Shown here one piece after another: positions 28,237 to 36,224 of a stretch of 64,000 bases of DNA. The first letter of the stretch is position 1; every line of letters starts with the position of its first letter. Source of the DNA: Gemmatimonadales bacterium (GTDB taxonomy: Bacteria > Gemmatimonadota > Gemmatimonadetes > Gemmatimonadales > GWC2-71-9); contig JAICWE010000010.1 of assembly GCA_025934955.1 (NCBI GenBank), positions 1-64,000 of the forward strand, read 5' to 3'. The notes beneath the pieces are model-generated. The model saw only the letters and a list, made by a program, of their open reading frames with translations. It was not told where the DNA came from and searched no databases. Made by a program: the position numbers and the translations under genes.

Positions 28237-29274
28237 TCAGCCGTCGAAGATGGTGGCTTGCGCCGCGGGCCCGCCGGCCGGCGGCGTCAGTCCGAAGCGC
28301 TGATAGGCGAGCGCCGTCGCGACGCGGCCGCGCGGCGTGCGATCGAGAAAGCCCTGCTGGATCAGGAACGGCTCGTACACGTCCTGCAGCGTACCGGCGT
28401 CCTCACCCACGGCGATGGCGACGGTCCCGAGCCCGACCGGCCCGCCGCCGAACTTCTCGATGATGGTGCCGAGGATCCGCGCGTCCATGTCGTCGAGGCC
28501 GAACTCGTCCACGTTGAGCCGCGCGAGCGCCGCCGCCGCGACCTCGAGCGTGATGCGGCCGTCGGCCTTCACCTGGGCATAGTCGCGGACCCGGCGGAGC
28601 AGCCGGTTGGCCACGCGCGGCGTGCCCCGGCTCCGCCGCGCGATCTCCAGCGCGCCGCCGCCGTCGATCGGCACGCGGAGGATCGAGGCGGAGCGGGTGA
28701 CGATCCGCTCCAGCTCGTCCGCCGGATAGAAGCCCAGCCGCTCGATGATGCCGAACCGCGCGCGCATCGGCGGCGTCAGCATCCCGAACCGGGTGGTGGC
28801 GCCGATCAGCGTGAAGCGCTCCAGCGCCAGCGGATAGGTCTGCGCGTTAGGCCCCTCGCCGGTGCGCACGTCGATGCGGTAGTCCTCCATCGCCGGATAG
28901 AGGAACTCCTCCAGCGCCGGCTTGAGCCGGTGCACCTCGTCGATGAACAGCATGTCCCCGGCGCCCATCGTCGTGAGCATGCCGACCAGGTCGCCCGGCT
29001 TCTCCAGCACCGGGCCCGAGGTCGTGCGGATCTGGACGCCCATCTCCCGGGCCATGAGCAGCGCGAGCGTGGTCTTGCCCAGACCGGGCGGGCCGAAGAA
29101 GAGCGTGTGGTCGAGCGATTCGCCGCGCGCCTTCGCCGCGTCGATCGCGATCTGGAGCGATGCCTTCACGTTCGGCTGCCCGACGAAGTCGTCGAGCCGC
29201 GAGGGGCGGAGCGCCGCGTCGCTCACGACCTCCTCGGGCAGCGCTTCGGGTGTGGTCACTTCGAGTCGGTTCAC
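28237..29274 (-). CDS. ruvB: Holliday junction branch-migration helicase RuvB
   Basis: A 345-residue AAA+ motor that drives branch migration with Ruv[16 protein letters not shown] precedes Walker [10 protein letters not shown] and Walker B LFIDEVHR; sensor 1 is [10 protein letters not shown]. The C-terminal winged helix ends with [15 protein letters not shown]. The GTG at 29274 is chosen over an in-frame start 75 bases upstream because AGGAG (29281-29285) sits 6 bases before it and homologues start here. Confidence 0.95.
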   Translation of the reverse strand: MNRLEVTTPEALPEEVVSDAALRPSRLDDFVGQPNVKASLQIAIDAAKARGESLDHTLFFGPPGLGKTTLALLMAREMGVQIRTTSGPVLEKPGDLVGMLTTMGAGDMLFIDEVHRLKPALEEFLYPAMEDYRIDVRTGEGPNAQTYPLALERFTLIGATTRFGMLTPPMRARFGIIERLGFYPADELERIVTRSASILRVPIDGGGALEIARRSRGTPRVANRLLRRVRDYAQVKADGRITLEVAAAALARLNVDEFGLDDMDARILGTIIEKFGGGPVGLGTVAIAVGEDAGTLQDVYEPFLIQQGFLDRTPRGRVATALAYQRFGLTPPAGGPAAQATIFDG

Positions 29275-29296
29275 GCACTGCTCCTGATACGACGGA

Positions 29297-29470
29297 TCAC
29301 TTGAGTCGCGCCTTCCACCGGACCGGGCGCACGTCGGGTGACAGGACATGGCGGGTGCCGCAGGTGACGCAGCGGTCCACCGTCTCCCTCGTTCCGGCGC
29401 CCACCAGCTTGCGGTTGGTCGCGCCGCAGCGGAGGCACTGCCACTCCGCGGTCACCGCGGGCATCGTCAT
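29297..29470 (-). CDS. Small zinc-ribbon protein
   Basis: A 57-residue protein with CLRC and CVTC knuckles 19 residues apart, a rubredoxin/zinc-ribbon pattern, and a basic tail ending WKARLK. ATG 29470 is preferred because GGGAGA lies 8-9 bases upstream; ATG at 29488 would overlap ruvA. Its place between ruvA and ruvB, which are normally adjacent, is unusual. No named family recognised. Confidence 0.6.
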   Translation of the reverse strand: MTMPAVTAEWQCLRCGATNRKLVGAGTRETVDRCVTCGTRHVLSPDVRPVRWKARLK

Positions 29471-29474
29471 CGGG

Positions 29475-30074
29475 CTATCTCCCGGCACGGGTCGCGGCGA
29501 GCTGCTGGAGGGCGCGGCGGATCAGGGTGGCGGGCTCCTCACCGGCGCCGCCGGCGAGCGCCGCGCGCACGGCCTCTTCCGCCGCGAGCGGGGTGTAGCC
29601 GAGGCCGGTGAGCGCGCGGACGGCGTCGTCGCTGCCGTGCGAGCGCGGGGCCGCCGGCGCCACGGCCACGTCCTGGAAACGGTCGTGCAGCTCCAGCACC
29701 AGCCGCTCCGCCTTCTTCCGGCCGATGCCGCTCACGCTGGAGAGCGCGCTGAGATCCTTCGTCTGGATGCCGCGCACCGTGCCGGCGGGGCCGAGGTGCG
29801 ACAGCAGCGCGAGCGCGAGCCTCGGCCCGAAGCCGCTCGCCCCGAGAAGCTGACGGAAGATGTCGCGCTCCGCCAGCGTATCGAAGCCATAGAGCGACCA
29901 GTCGTCCTCCTTCACCACCAGCTCGGTGAACAGCGTGTGACGCGCGCCCGCCGCGGGCAGCCGGTCGAGCGCGCTCGCCGAAAGCGTGACCTCGTACCCC
30001 ACGCCGCCGTCGGTCTGCAGGATCACCGTCTCGCCGCTCCGCTCCGCCACCACCCCGCTCACCGTCGCGATCAT
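29475..30074 (-). CDS. ruvA: Holliday junction DNA helicase subunit RuvA
   Basis: A 199-residue protein. OB-fold N-terminal domain (MIATVSGVVAERSGETVILQ), two helix-hairpin-helix motifs (FGPRLALALLSHL and VSGIGRKKAERLVLEL), and a C-terminal domain III that binds RuvB (DDAVRALTGLGYTPLAAEEAV). ATG overlaps the ruvC stop (ATGA). Confidence 0.96.
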   Translation of the reverse strand: MIATVSGVVAERSGETVILQTDGGVGYEVTLSASALDRLPAAGARHTLFTELVVKEDDWSLYGFDTLAERDIFRQLLGASGFGPRLALALLSHLGPAGTVRGIQTKDLSALSSVSGIGRKKAERLVLELHDRFQDVAVAPAAPRSHGSDDAVRALTGLGYTPLAAEEAVRAALAGGAGEEPATLIRRALQQLAATRAGR

Positions 30075-30583
30075 TGCGCCCCCGTCACCTGCCGGAAGAA
30101 TGCGCCCCGCCGCTGCGCGATCAGCGCGTGCGTCAGCGCCACCGCGACGCCGTCGGCCGCGTCCTCCGGCTCGGGCGGCGTCCTGAGCCGCAGCAGTTGC
30201 ATCACCATGTACCCCACCTGCGGCTTGAGCGCCGCGCCGCGTCCGGTCATCGTCTTCTTGATCAGCGCCGGCGCGTACTCCGCGATCTCGACGCCGGCCT
30301 GCTCGCCGGCCAGCAGGATGACGCCGCGGGCGTGGCTCAGCACGACGGTCGTCCGCACGTTCCTCCCGTAGAACGCCGTCTCGACGGCCATGGCGTCGGG
30401 GCGATGGCGCTCGAGCAGCGTGACGATGCCGTCGTAGAGGATGCGGAGACGGGTGGGAAGCGGATCGCGGGGCCTGGTGGCGAGAATGCCGCACTCGACC
30501 AGGCGCGGGGCCGGACCGCCGGCGTCCACCACGCCGAAGCCCAGCACCGCGGTGCCCGGATCGATGCCGAGCACCTTCACCAC
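30071..30583 (-). CDS. ruvC: Holliday junction resolvase RuvC
   Basis: A 170-residue RNase H-fold endonuclease that cuts Holliday junctions. The catalytic acidic residues are in VLGIDPGTAVLGFG, AVETAFYGRN and the C-terminal EDAADGVAVALTHA. It starts 6 bases after the yebC stop; yebC-ruvC-ruvA-ruvB is a common order. Confidence 0.96.
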   Translation of the reverse strand: MVKVLGIDPGTAVLGFGVVDAGGPAPRLVECGILATRPRDPLPTRLRILYDGIVTLLERHRPDAMAVETAFYGRNVRTTVVLSHARGVILLAGEQAGVEIAEYAPALIKKTMTGRGAALKPQVGYMVMQLLRLRTPPEPEDAADGVAVALTHALIAQRRGAFFRQVTGAQ

Positions 30584-30589
30584 GTCACC

Positions 30590-31339
30590 TCAAGCCTCCG
30601 CCTCCGCCAGCTGCGCCGCGTCGATATCGAAGTTGGAGAAGACCTTGGAGACGTCGTCCAGCTCCTCCAGCACTTCCACCAGCCGGAGAATGCGCTCGGC
30701 GTCGGCACCCTCGACCTTGACCGTGTTCCGCGGCACCATCGCCAGCTCGGCCTGGTCCACCGCGAAGCCCCGGGCGGTGAGCGCGGCCTGCACCGCGTGA
30801 AAGGCGTTAGGCTCGGTGGCCACGACGAACTGGTCGCCTTCGCGCGTCAGGTCCTCCGCCCCCGCCTCGAGCGCCGCTTCCATCAGCGCGTCTTCCTCGT
30901 ACCGGCCCGCGTCGAGGTACAGCTGGCCCTTCTTGTCGAACATCCAGCCGACCGAGCCGCTCGCGCCGAGGTTGCCGTTGTTGCGGCTGAAGGCGTGGCG
31001 TACCTCGGCCACCGTGCGGTTCGGGTTGTCGGTGGTCGCCTCGATGAAGATCGCCGCGCCGCCGGGGCCGTAGCCCTCGTAGGTCAGCTCCTGATAGTCC
31101 ACGCCCTCGAGCTCGCCGGTGCCCTTCTTGACGGCGCGCTCGATGTTTTCCTTGGGCATGTTGACGGCGCGGGCGCCGTCGATCGCCAGCCGGAGGCGGG
31201 GATTGCCGTCGGGATCGCCGCCGCCCGCCTTCGCGGCGACGGTGATTTCGCGAATGATCTTGGTCCAGGTCGAGGCGCGCCGCGAATCGGTGACCGCCTT
31301 CTTCCGTTTGATCTGCTTCCACTTGCTGTGCCCGGCCAT
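30590..31339 (-). CDS. yebC: YebC/PmpR family protein
   Basis: A 249-residue protein of the YebC family, annotated as a transcriptional regulator; recent work on relatives points to a role in translation of proline-rich stretches. It starts MAGHSKWKQIKRKKAV, the family hallmark, followed by NMPKENIERAVKKGTGE and YEGYGPGGAAIFIE. AAGGAG lies 7 bases before the ATG. It is the first gene of the long minus-strand unit. Confidence 0.95.
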   Translation of the reverse strand: MAGHSKWKQIKRKKAVTDSRRASTWTKIIREITVAAKAGGGDPDGNPRLRLAIDGARAVNMPKENIERAVKKGTGELEGVDYQELTYEGYGPGGAAIFIEATTDNPNRTVAEVRHAFSRNNGNLGASGSVGWMFDKKGQLYLDAGRYEEDALMEAALEAGAEDLTREGDQFVVATEPNAFHAVQAALTARGFAVDQAELAMVPRNTVKVEGADAERILRLVEVLEELDDVSKVFSNFDIDAAQLAEAEA

Positions 31340-31389
31340 GGCCGAACTCCTTGGCGCGTACGAGGTTGGCGCGCGATGCTCCGCGCCAG

Positions 31390-31395
31390 AAAATA
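31390..31395 (-). promoter_or_regulatory. Possible -10 element for the yebC-ruv operon
   Basis: Read on the minus strand, TATTTT preceded by TG (extended -10 form) lies in the 124-base gap upstream of yebC, with only a weak -35 (TGGCCC) 17 bases before it. It leaves a leader of about 45 bases containing the Shine-Dalgarno sequence. Confidence 0.3.
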
Positions 31396-31427
31396 CACCG
31401 GTGGTGCGGCCGGGGCCACTCGGCGAG

Positions 31428-31456
31428 TTGACCGGTTCCGGACCGGCCGCTAGTCT
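31428..31456 (+). promoter_or_regulatory. Promoter giving a near-leaderless lipoprotein mRNA
   Basis: TTGACC (31428-31433), 17-base spacer, TAGTCT (31451-31456), then 7 bases to the ATG at 31464. The expected transcription start falls on or beside the start codon, so the message would be leaderless. Confidence 0.45.
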
Positions 31457-31463
31457 CCACGCC

Positions 31464-31925
31464 ATGCCATCATACCGTTTTCTGCTCGCGGCGCTCGGCG
31501 CCGGAGCGCTCGCGATTGGCTGCAGGCACCCCGATGCAAAGGCGGCCGGCGGCGATATCGCGGACTTTCCCGCGACGTTCCAGCATCTGCCGCTGCCTCC
31601 GGAAGCGGAATTCGTCAGTCGCTCCGGCAGCAAGGACGCGTTGCAGATCGTCTTCAAGAGCACGCAGCCGCCGCCGGTCGTCGCCAACTACTATCGCGGC
31701 GAGCTGAGTCGGGCCGGCTGGCGCCTGGTGAGTGACACCGAAGATTCCACCGGCGCATCGCTCTACGCCGAGCAGAACGGGCCGCCGCTGTGGGTCCGGG
31801 TCTCGTGGAACGACAGTGCAAAGGCGACGATGGTCTCGCTGACCGGCGCGGTGGTGCAGCCGGGTGACACCGCCAAGCGCGCGGGCACGCCGCTCCCGGC
31901 AGCGCACCGGCGGGCGCCCAGCTGA
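31464..31925 (+). CDS. Putative lipoprotein of unknown function
   Basis: A 153-residue secreted protein. The signal peptide SYRFLLAALGAGALAIGC ends in a lipobox (AIGC), so it is probably lipidated by Lgt and anchored in a membrane. The mature part resembles small periplasmic proteins of a cystatin/POTRA-like alpha-beta size (IVFKSTQPPPVVANYYRGELSRAGWRLVSD), but I cannot name a family. It ends 13 bases before a perfect hairpin terminator. Confidence 0.75.
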   Translation: MPSYRFLLAALGAGALAIGCRHPDAKAAGGDIADFPATFQHLPLPPEAEFVSRSGSKDALQIVFKSTQPPPVVANYYRGELSRAGWRLVSDTEDSTGASLYAEQNGPPLWVRVSWNDSAKATMVSLTGAVVQPGDTAKRAGTPLPAAHRRAPS

Positions 31926-31938
31926 GCTGACGGCAGGT

Positions 31939-31962
31939 CCGGCCGGGCGGAGGCCCGGCCGG
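31939..31962. terminator. Bidirectional terminator hairpin
   Basis: A perfect 10-base-pair stem (CCGGCCGGGC and complement) with GGAG loop, between the convergent lipoprotein gene and the minus-strand gene ending at 32000. Read on the plus strand it is followed by a T-containing stretch (TCGATTACT). Confidence 0.7.
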
Positions 31963-31999
31963 CTCGATTACTCCCCGAACTTTCCGATACGCCACCGGC

Positions 32000-32392
32000 T
32001 CATCGCGGCGTGCGTGCCGCCCGCGCGGCGCGGGCCGCGCGGGCGAGCGTTTCGCCGGCATCCTTGCCGACGGTATCGCGCGCGGGCGCCGCGAGCTGCG
32101 CCAGCACCGGCGCCACCGTCTCCGCACGGGCATCGCGCAGTTGCTCGATCGCGCCGGCGAGCGCCCGGCGCAGAGGTGGCGGCATGGTGAGGCTGGAGAG
32201 GCGGCGCTCGAGCGAGGCGACCCGACGACGGTGGGCGCGGTCGAGCAGCGGAGGTTCGAGCAACATGTCCTGCGCGACGCGCACGGTGAGCCAGAGCGCG
32301 AAGAGCCCGTCGCGCCGCGGCCCGCGCATCGCGTGCGCGAGCTGATCCACCAGCTCCGCCACCGCCGGGTCCCAGCCGGGTTGGGCAGTCAC
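32000..32392 (-). CDS. Hypothetical helical protein
   Basis: About 130 residues, Ala/Arg/Leu-rich and apparently all-helical, ending in a low-complexity run of Ala-Arg repeats. No known domain recognised. GTG at 32392 is preferred: a TATATT -10 element ends 7 bases before it, which gives a leaderless start. A TTG at 32401 in the same frame lies inside that promoter. Divergent from the PorX-like gene. Confidence 0.6.
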   Translation of the reverse strand: MTAQPGWDPAVAELVDQLAHAMRGPRRDGLFALWLTVRVAQDMLLEPPLLDRAHRRRVASLERRLSSLTMPPPLRRALAGAIEQLRDARAETVAPVLAQLAAPARDTVGKDAGETLARAARAARAARTPR

Positions 32393-32409
32393 GGCGGACA
32401 ATATAGCTT
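32381..32409 (+). promoter_or_regulatory. Leaderless promoter of the PorX-like gene
   Basis: TTGGGC (32381-32386), 17-base spacer, TAGCTT (32404-32409), then 6 bases to ATG 32416. Its -10 overlaps the -10 of the divergent gene's promoter. Confidence 0.45.
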
Positions 32410-32429
32410 GCAGCCATGCCGCGTCCCAA
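32400..32429 (-). promoter_or_regulatory. Leaderless promoter of the divergent hypothetical gene
   Basis: On the minus strand: TTGGGA (32429-32424), 18-base spacer, TATATT (32405-32400), 7 bases, GTG at 32392. It runs into the start of the PorX-like coding sequence and shares DNA with the opposite promoter. Confidence 0.4.
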
Positions 32430-33984
32430 AAGCATTCTGTGGGTGGACGACGAGGTCGAGAGCCTCACGTCCCACATCCTGTTTCTGGAGGAGCAGGGGT
32501 TCGCCGTCGACACCAGCGCCCATGGTGACGACGCGCTGGTCATGCTGCAGCGGCAGCCGTACGGCGTCGTGCTGCTCGACGAGCAGATGCCCGGCCGTCG
32601 CGGCCTCGAGATCTTCCGCGCCATCCGCGCCATCGACGGGGCCATGCCGGTGGTGATGGTGACGAAGAGCGAGGAACCCGACACGCTCAAGGACGCGATC
32701 GGCGCCGAGATCTCCGACTACCTCATCAAGCCGGTCAATCCGCGGCAGGTGCTCACCGTCGTCACCCGCCTGCTCGAGGGCGACCGGATCCGGCAGCAGC
32801 GCCTCTCCCGCGACTTCGCCACCCGGTTCCGCGAGTTGGAGGCGCGTCGCGGCGAGCAGCTCGCGTGGCGCGAATGGGTCGAGCTCGTCGCCGAGCTCGC
32901 CGAGTGGGAGGTGCGCCTCGGCCAGGCCGACGAGCCGGGACTGCAGGACGCGCTTCGCACGCTGCAGGAATCGCTGCGGCAGGATTTCGCCCGCTACCTC
33001 AAGCGGCACTACGCCGCGTGGCTGCGCGACGAGCGCGGCGACCGGCCGCCGCTGTCGGTCGACGTCGGCGCCGAGTTCCTCCGGCCGGTACTCGAGGCAC
33101 ACGGCCGCGTGCTGCTCGTCGTGGTGGACTGTCTCCGGCTCGATCAATGGGCGATGATCCGCCCGCTCATCGGCAAGCACTTCGACATCGAGACGGCGCA
33201 CTACTTCTCCATCCTGCCGACCGCGACGCCGTTCGCGCGGAACGCGATCTTCAGCGGGTTGTTCCCGGCCGAGATCAAGTCGCGCTATCCGCGCTGGTGG
33301 AGCGAGCAGCAGGAGGAGGCGAGCCTCAACGCGCACGAAGCCGAGCTGCTGACCGAGCAGCTCAAGGAGCTGACCGGGCGCGCTGTACCGGTGCACTACG
33401 AGAAGGTGTTCACCGCGACCGACGGCGACGCGCTGCTGCGGCGGCTGCCGGGCTATCTCTCGAAGGACGGCGTGACGGCCCTGGTCTTCAACTTCATCGA
33501 CCAGCTCACCCACGGCCGGACCGAGAACTCGACGCTGTTCGAGGTGGCGCGCGATACGCCGGCACTCCGGAGTCTCACCCGCACCTGGTTCGAGCGCTCG
33601 CCGCTGTGGGACGCGCTGCGCGAGGCGGAGCGCCGCGGGGTGCCGGTGCTGCTCACGACCGATCACGGCTCGATCCACTGCCACACGCCGGCGACGGTCT
33701 TCGCCAAGCGCGACACCACCTCCAACCTCCGCTACAAGTTCGGCGACGACCTGCGGGCACAGGACGCGGACGCCGCGCTGGTGGTCGACGATCTCCCGAG
33801 CTTCGGCCTGCCGGCCCGCGCACCGGGCACCCGGCTCCTGCTCGCCACCGGCGACCGCTTCTTCGTCTACCCGACCAAGCTGCGCGAGTATCAGGCGCGC
33901 TACCGCGGCGCCTTCCTCCACGGCGGCGTCTCGCCCGAAGAGGTCATCCTGCCCATCGCGCTGCTCACGCCGCGCCGCGGATGA
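32416..33984 (+). CDS. PorX-like response regulator with PglZ phosphodiesterase domain
   Basis: A 522-residue protein with the PorX layout: receiver domain (about 1-120; acidic pocket D11-D12, phospho-acceptor D55 in VVLLDEQMPG, switch Lys in YLIKP), a helical bundle (about 125-200), and an alkaline-phosphatase-superfamily PglZ domain (about 205-520). The PglZ domain has metal-binding VVVDCLRLDQW, the TATPFARNAIFSG nucleophile region and LLTTDHGSIHCH. In Bacteroidota, PorX controls the type IX secretion system and hydrolyses oligonucleotide messengers in vitro. No T9SS genes are in this window. Two glycosyltransferase genes follow, the first coupled by ATGA. Confidence 0.9.
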   Translation: MPRPKSILWVDDEVESLTSHILFLEEQGFAVDTSAHGDDALVMLQRQPYGVVLLDEQMPGRRGLEIFRAIRAIDGAMPVVMVTKSEEPDTLKDAIGAEISDYLIKPVNPRQVLTVVTRLLEGDRIRQQRLSRDFATRFRELEARRGEQLAWREWVELVAELAEWEVRLGQADEPGLQDALRTLQESLRQDFARYLKRHYAAWLRDERGDRPPLSVDVGAEFLRPVLEAHGRVLLVVVDCLRLDQWAMIRPLIGKHFDIETAHYFSILPTATPFARNAIFSGLFPAEIKSRYPRWWSEQQEEASLNAHEAELLTEQLKELTGRAVPVHYEKVFTATDGDALLRRLPGYLSKDGVTALVFNFIDQLTHGRTENSTLFEVARDTPALRSLTRTWFERSPLWDALREAERRGVPVLLTTDHGSIHCHTPATVFAKRDTTSNLRYKFGDDLRAQDADAALVVDDLPSFGLPARAPGTRLLLATGDRFFVYPTKLREYQARYRGAFLHGGVSPEEVILPIALLTPRRG

Positions 33985-34961
33985 CCGCAGCCGCCACCGG
34001 CCCGCGCGTTCTCCTGATCGCGAGCTTCGATGACGGCTTCCACGCGCACAGCGCGCTCAAGCGCCGCGCGCTCGAGCGGCTCGGCTGTCACGTCAGCGCG
34101 TTCGATCTGCTCGAGCGTCCCGGCCTCCTCGCGCGGCTGCGCGGCACCTCCCTGCACGAGCGGCTCCGCCGCGCCCTCGACGCGCGTCCCGATCTGGTGC
34201 TGGTGCTGGACGACGGGGCGCTCTCGCCCGCGATGATCGCCCCGCTGAAGCGGGAGGCGGCGGCGCCGTGGCTGAGCTGGTTTCCCGGCGACGTCCGCAA
34301 CGTTGCGGCGATGCGCGATGCGGCGCCGGCCTATGACCGCTGCTTCGTCGCCGGCAGCGATCTCGTCGCCCGGATCGGCGGCCCGGGCATGCCGCCGGCG
34401 TTCTATCTGGCGCACGGCTGCGATCCGTCGGTCCACCGGCCCATGCGCGCGCGCGACCAGTTCCGCGCCAACGTCGTATTCGCCGGCACCGCGACCCCGC
34501 GCCGCGCCACGCTGCTCGCCGAGCTGGTGGAGTTCGGCCTCGCGATCTGGGGAACCGGGTGGCGGAAGACGCCGCTCCGCGACTACTGTCGCGGCGAGCT
34601 GCTCCCCGAACGCGACTACGTCCGGGCCTACGCCGGCGCGTCGGTCGCGGTGAACCTCCACCACGTCGCCGAGGACGAGCCGGACGACACCGGCGTCAAC
34701 CAGCGCACCTTCGAGCTGGCCGCCATCGGCGTCCCGCAGGTGGTGGACTGGCGGCGCGACCTCGAGCGCTGCTTCGACGTGGGCCGCGACCTGCACGCCT
34801 TCCGCACCGGCACCGAGCTCAAGGCGATCGTCAAGGAGCTGCTGCACGACCCGCAGGCGGCCGAGGCTGTCGGCGCGGCCGGACGCCGCCGCGCGCTCTC
34901 CGAGCACACCTATATGCACCGGGTCCGGGAGCTGCTTCGACTCGCCGGCACGGGGCGGTGA
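33981..34961 (+). CDS. CgeB-like glycosyltransferase
   Basis: A 326-residue GT-B-type protein resembling the CgeB / glycosyl-transferase-group-1_2 family. It has an N-terminal Rossmann-like half (VLLIASFDDGFHAHSALKRRALERLG), the SWFPGDVR segment, HGCDPSVHRP, and a C-terminal donor half with NQRTFELAAIGVPQV and a DLHAF stretch. The ATG overlaps the stop of the PorX-like gene, implying coupled expression. Substrate unknown. Confidence 0.8.
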   Translation: MTAAATGPRVLLIASFDDGFHAHSALKRRALERLGCHVSAFDLLERPGLLARLRGTSLHERLRRALDARPDLVLVLDDGALSPAMIAPLKREAAAPWLSWFPGDVRNVAAMRDAAPAYDRCFVAGSDLVARIGGPGMPPAFYLAHGCDPSVHRPMRARDQFRANVVFAGTATPRRATLLAELVEFGLAIWGTGWRKTPLRDYCRGELLPERDYVRAYAGASVAVNLHHVAEDEPDDTGVNQRTFELAAIGVPQVVDWRRDLERCFDVGRDLHAFRTGTELKAIVKELLHDPQAAEAVGAAGRRRALSEHTYMHRVRELLRLAGTGR

Positions 34962-35019
34962 CGGCGGCCGTCTGAGCGGCGCACTTTACGCCCTTGCGCG
35001 GCGACGCGACATTTGAGCG

Positions 35020-36219
35020 ATGCAACCCCACCTGCTGCTCACGTGTGACTTCCCGCCGGTGAGCGGTGGTGTTGCCCGCTTCATGGGCGAGCTGGCGCGG
35101 CGCTATCCTCCCGGCCGCCTCATCGTCTCCACCGGCGCCGAATCCGACACCGACGATGTGGACGCGCGGTTTCCCAATCGCGTGGACCGCATGCCGGTGG
35201 CACCGCGCCGGCTCCGCACCCTTCCCGGCATGCTGCTCTGGTCCCGTCACGCCACGATGCTCGCCCGCACCAACCGCGCGGAATTCGTCTGGTGCGGCAA
35301 CCTCAAGCCGTCGGCGTACCCGGCCAAGTGGGTGCTCGAGCGGCTGGGCACGCCGTTCGGCGTCTTCACCTACGGCGGCGACCTGCTGCGGCTCCAGCAT
35401 CAGCTGCATCAGTCGCCGCTCCGCCGGATGCGCACCCGCGCGCTGCTCGCGTCGGCCGCGGTGTTCGTGGTGAACAGCGACTGGACCCGCCAGCTCTGCC
35501 TGACGGTGCTGCGCGAGCTCGGCATCGAGGGCGGCGACGCGCGGGTGCGTACCATCCCGCTCGGTGCCGACCCCGCCTTCTTCCGGCCCGGCGTGGACTC
35601 CACGGCGGTGCGCGAGCGCTACGGACTCGACCGCGGCCGCTGGATCCTGTCGGTCGCGCGGCTGGTGTCGCACAAGGGCATCGACACCGCGCTGCAGGCG
35701 CTGGCGCAGCTCGACGGCGCAGAAGAGGATGTGCGCTACGCCATCGCGGGCACCGGCGAAGGACGGCGCGACCTCGAGCGCCTGGTGCGTGAGCTCGGGC
35801 TCGACGGCCGTGTGCGCTTCCTCACCGGCGTGCCGGATGCCGATCTGCCGGCGCTCTACAACGCCGCCGACGTGTATGTCGGCGTCTCCCGGCGCACCGC
35901 GCACAGCGTCGAGAGCTTCGGCCTGGCGCTGGCGGAAGCGGCGAGCTCCGGTCTGCCGGTCGTCGCCGGTCGGAGCGGGGGCGTCCCCGAGGCGATCCGT
36001 CACGGCGACACCGGCGTACTGGTGAACGCCGAGGAACCGGCGGAAGTCGCCGAGGCGGTGCGGGGTCTGCTCCGCGACCCGGTGCGCGCCCGGGCGATCG
36101 GCTCCGCGGCGCGGCGCCAGATCGAGCGCTACTACAACTGGGATCGAGTGGTGCGGGAGGTCGTGGGGATCGCGGAGGAGTTCGCCGCCCGGCCGGCGGC
36201 CGCCGCCCGCGGCGCCTGA
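35020..36219 (+). CDS. GT4-family glycosyltransferase
   Basis: A 399-residue retaining GT-B transferase. N-terminal acceptor domain starts LLLTCDFPPVSGGVARF. The C-terminal donor domain has ILSVARLVSHKGIDTALQAL and the GT4 signature ESFGLALAEAASSGLPVVA with the catalytic-type Glu. It follows the CgeB-like gene by 58 bases and converges on the patatin-ferredoxin gene with a 5-base gap. Confidence 0.9.
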   Translation: MQPHLLLTCDFPPVSGGVARFMGELARRYPPGRLIVSTGAESDTDDVDARFPNRVDRMPVAPRRLRTLPGMLLWSRHATMLARTNRAEFVWCGNLKPSAYPAKWVLERLGTPFGVFTYGGDLLRLQHQLHQSPLRRMRTRALLASAAVFVVNSDWTRQLCLTVLRELGIEGGDARVRTIPLGADPAFFRPGVDSTAVRERYGLDRGRWILSVARLVSHKGIDTALQALAQLDGAEEDVRYAIAGTGEGRRDLERLVRELGLDGRVRFLTGVPDADLPALYNAADVYVGVSRRTAHSVESFGLALAEAASSGLPVVAGRSGGVPEAIRHGDTGVLVNAEEPAEVAEAVRGLLRDPVRARAIGSAARRQIERYYNWDRVVREVVGIAEEFAARPAAAARGA

Positions 36220-36224
36220 GCCGG

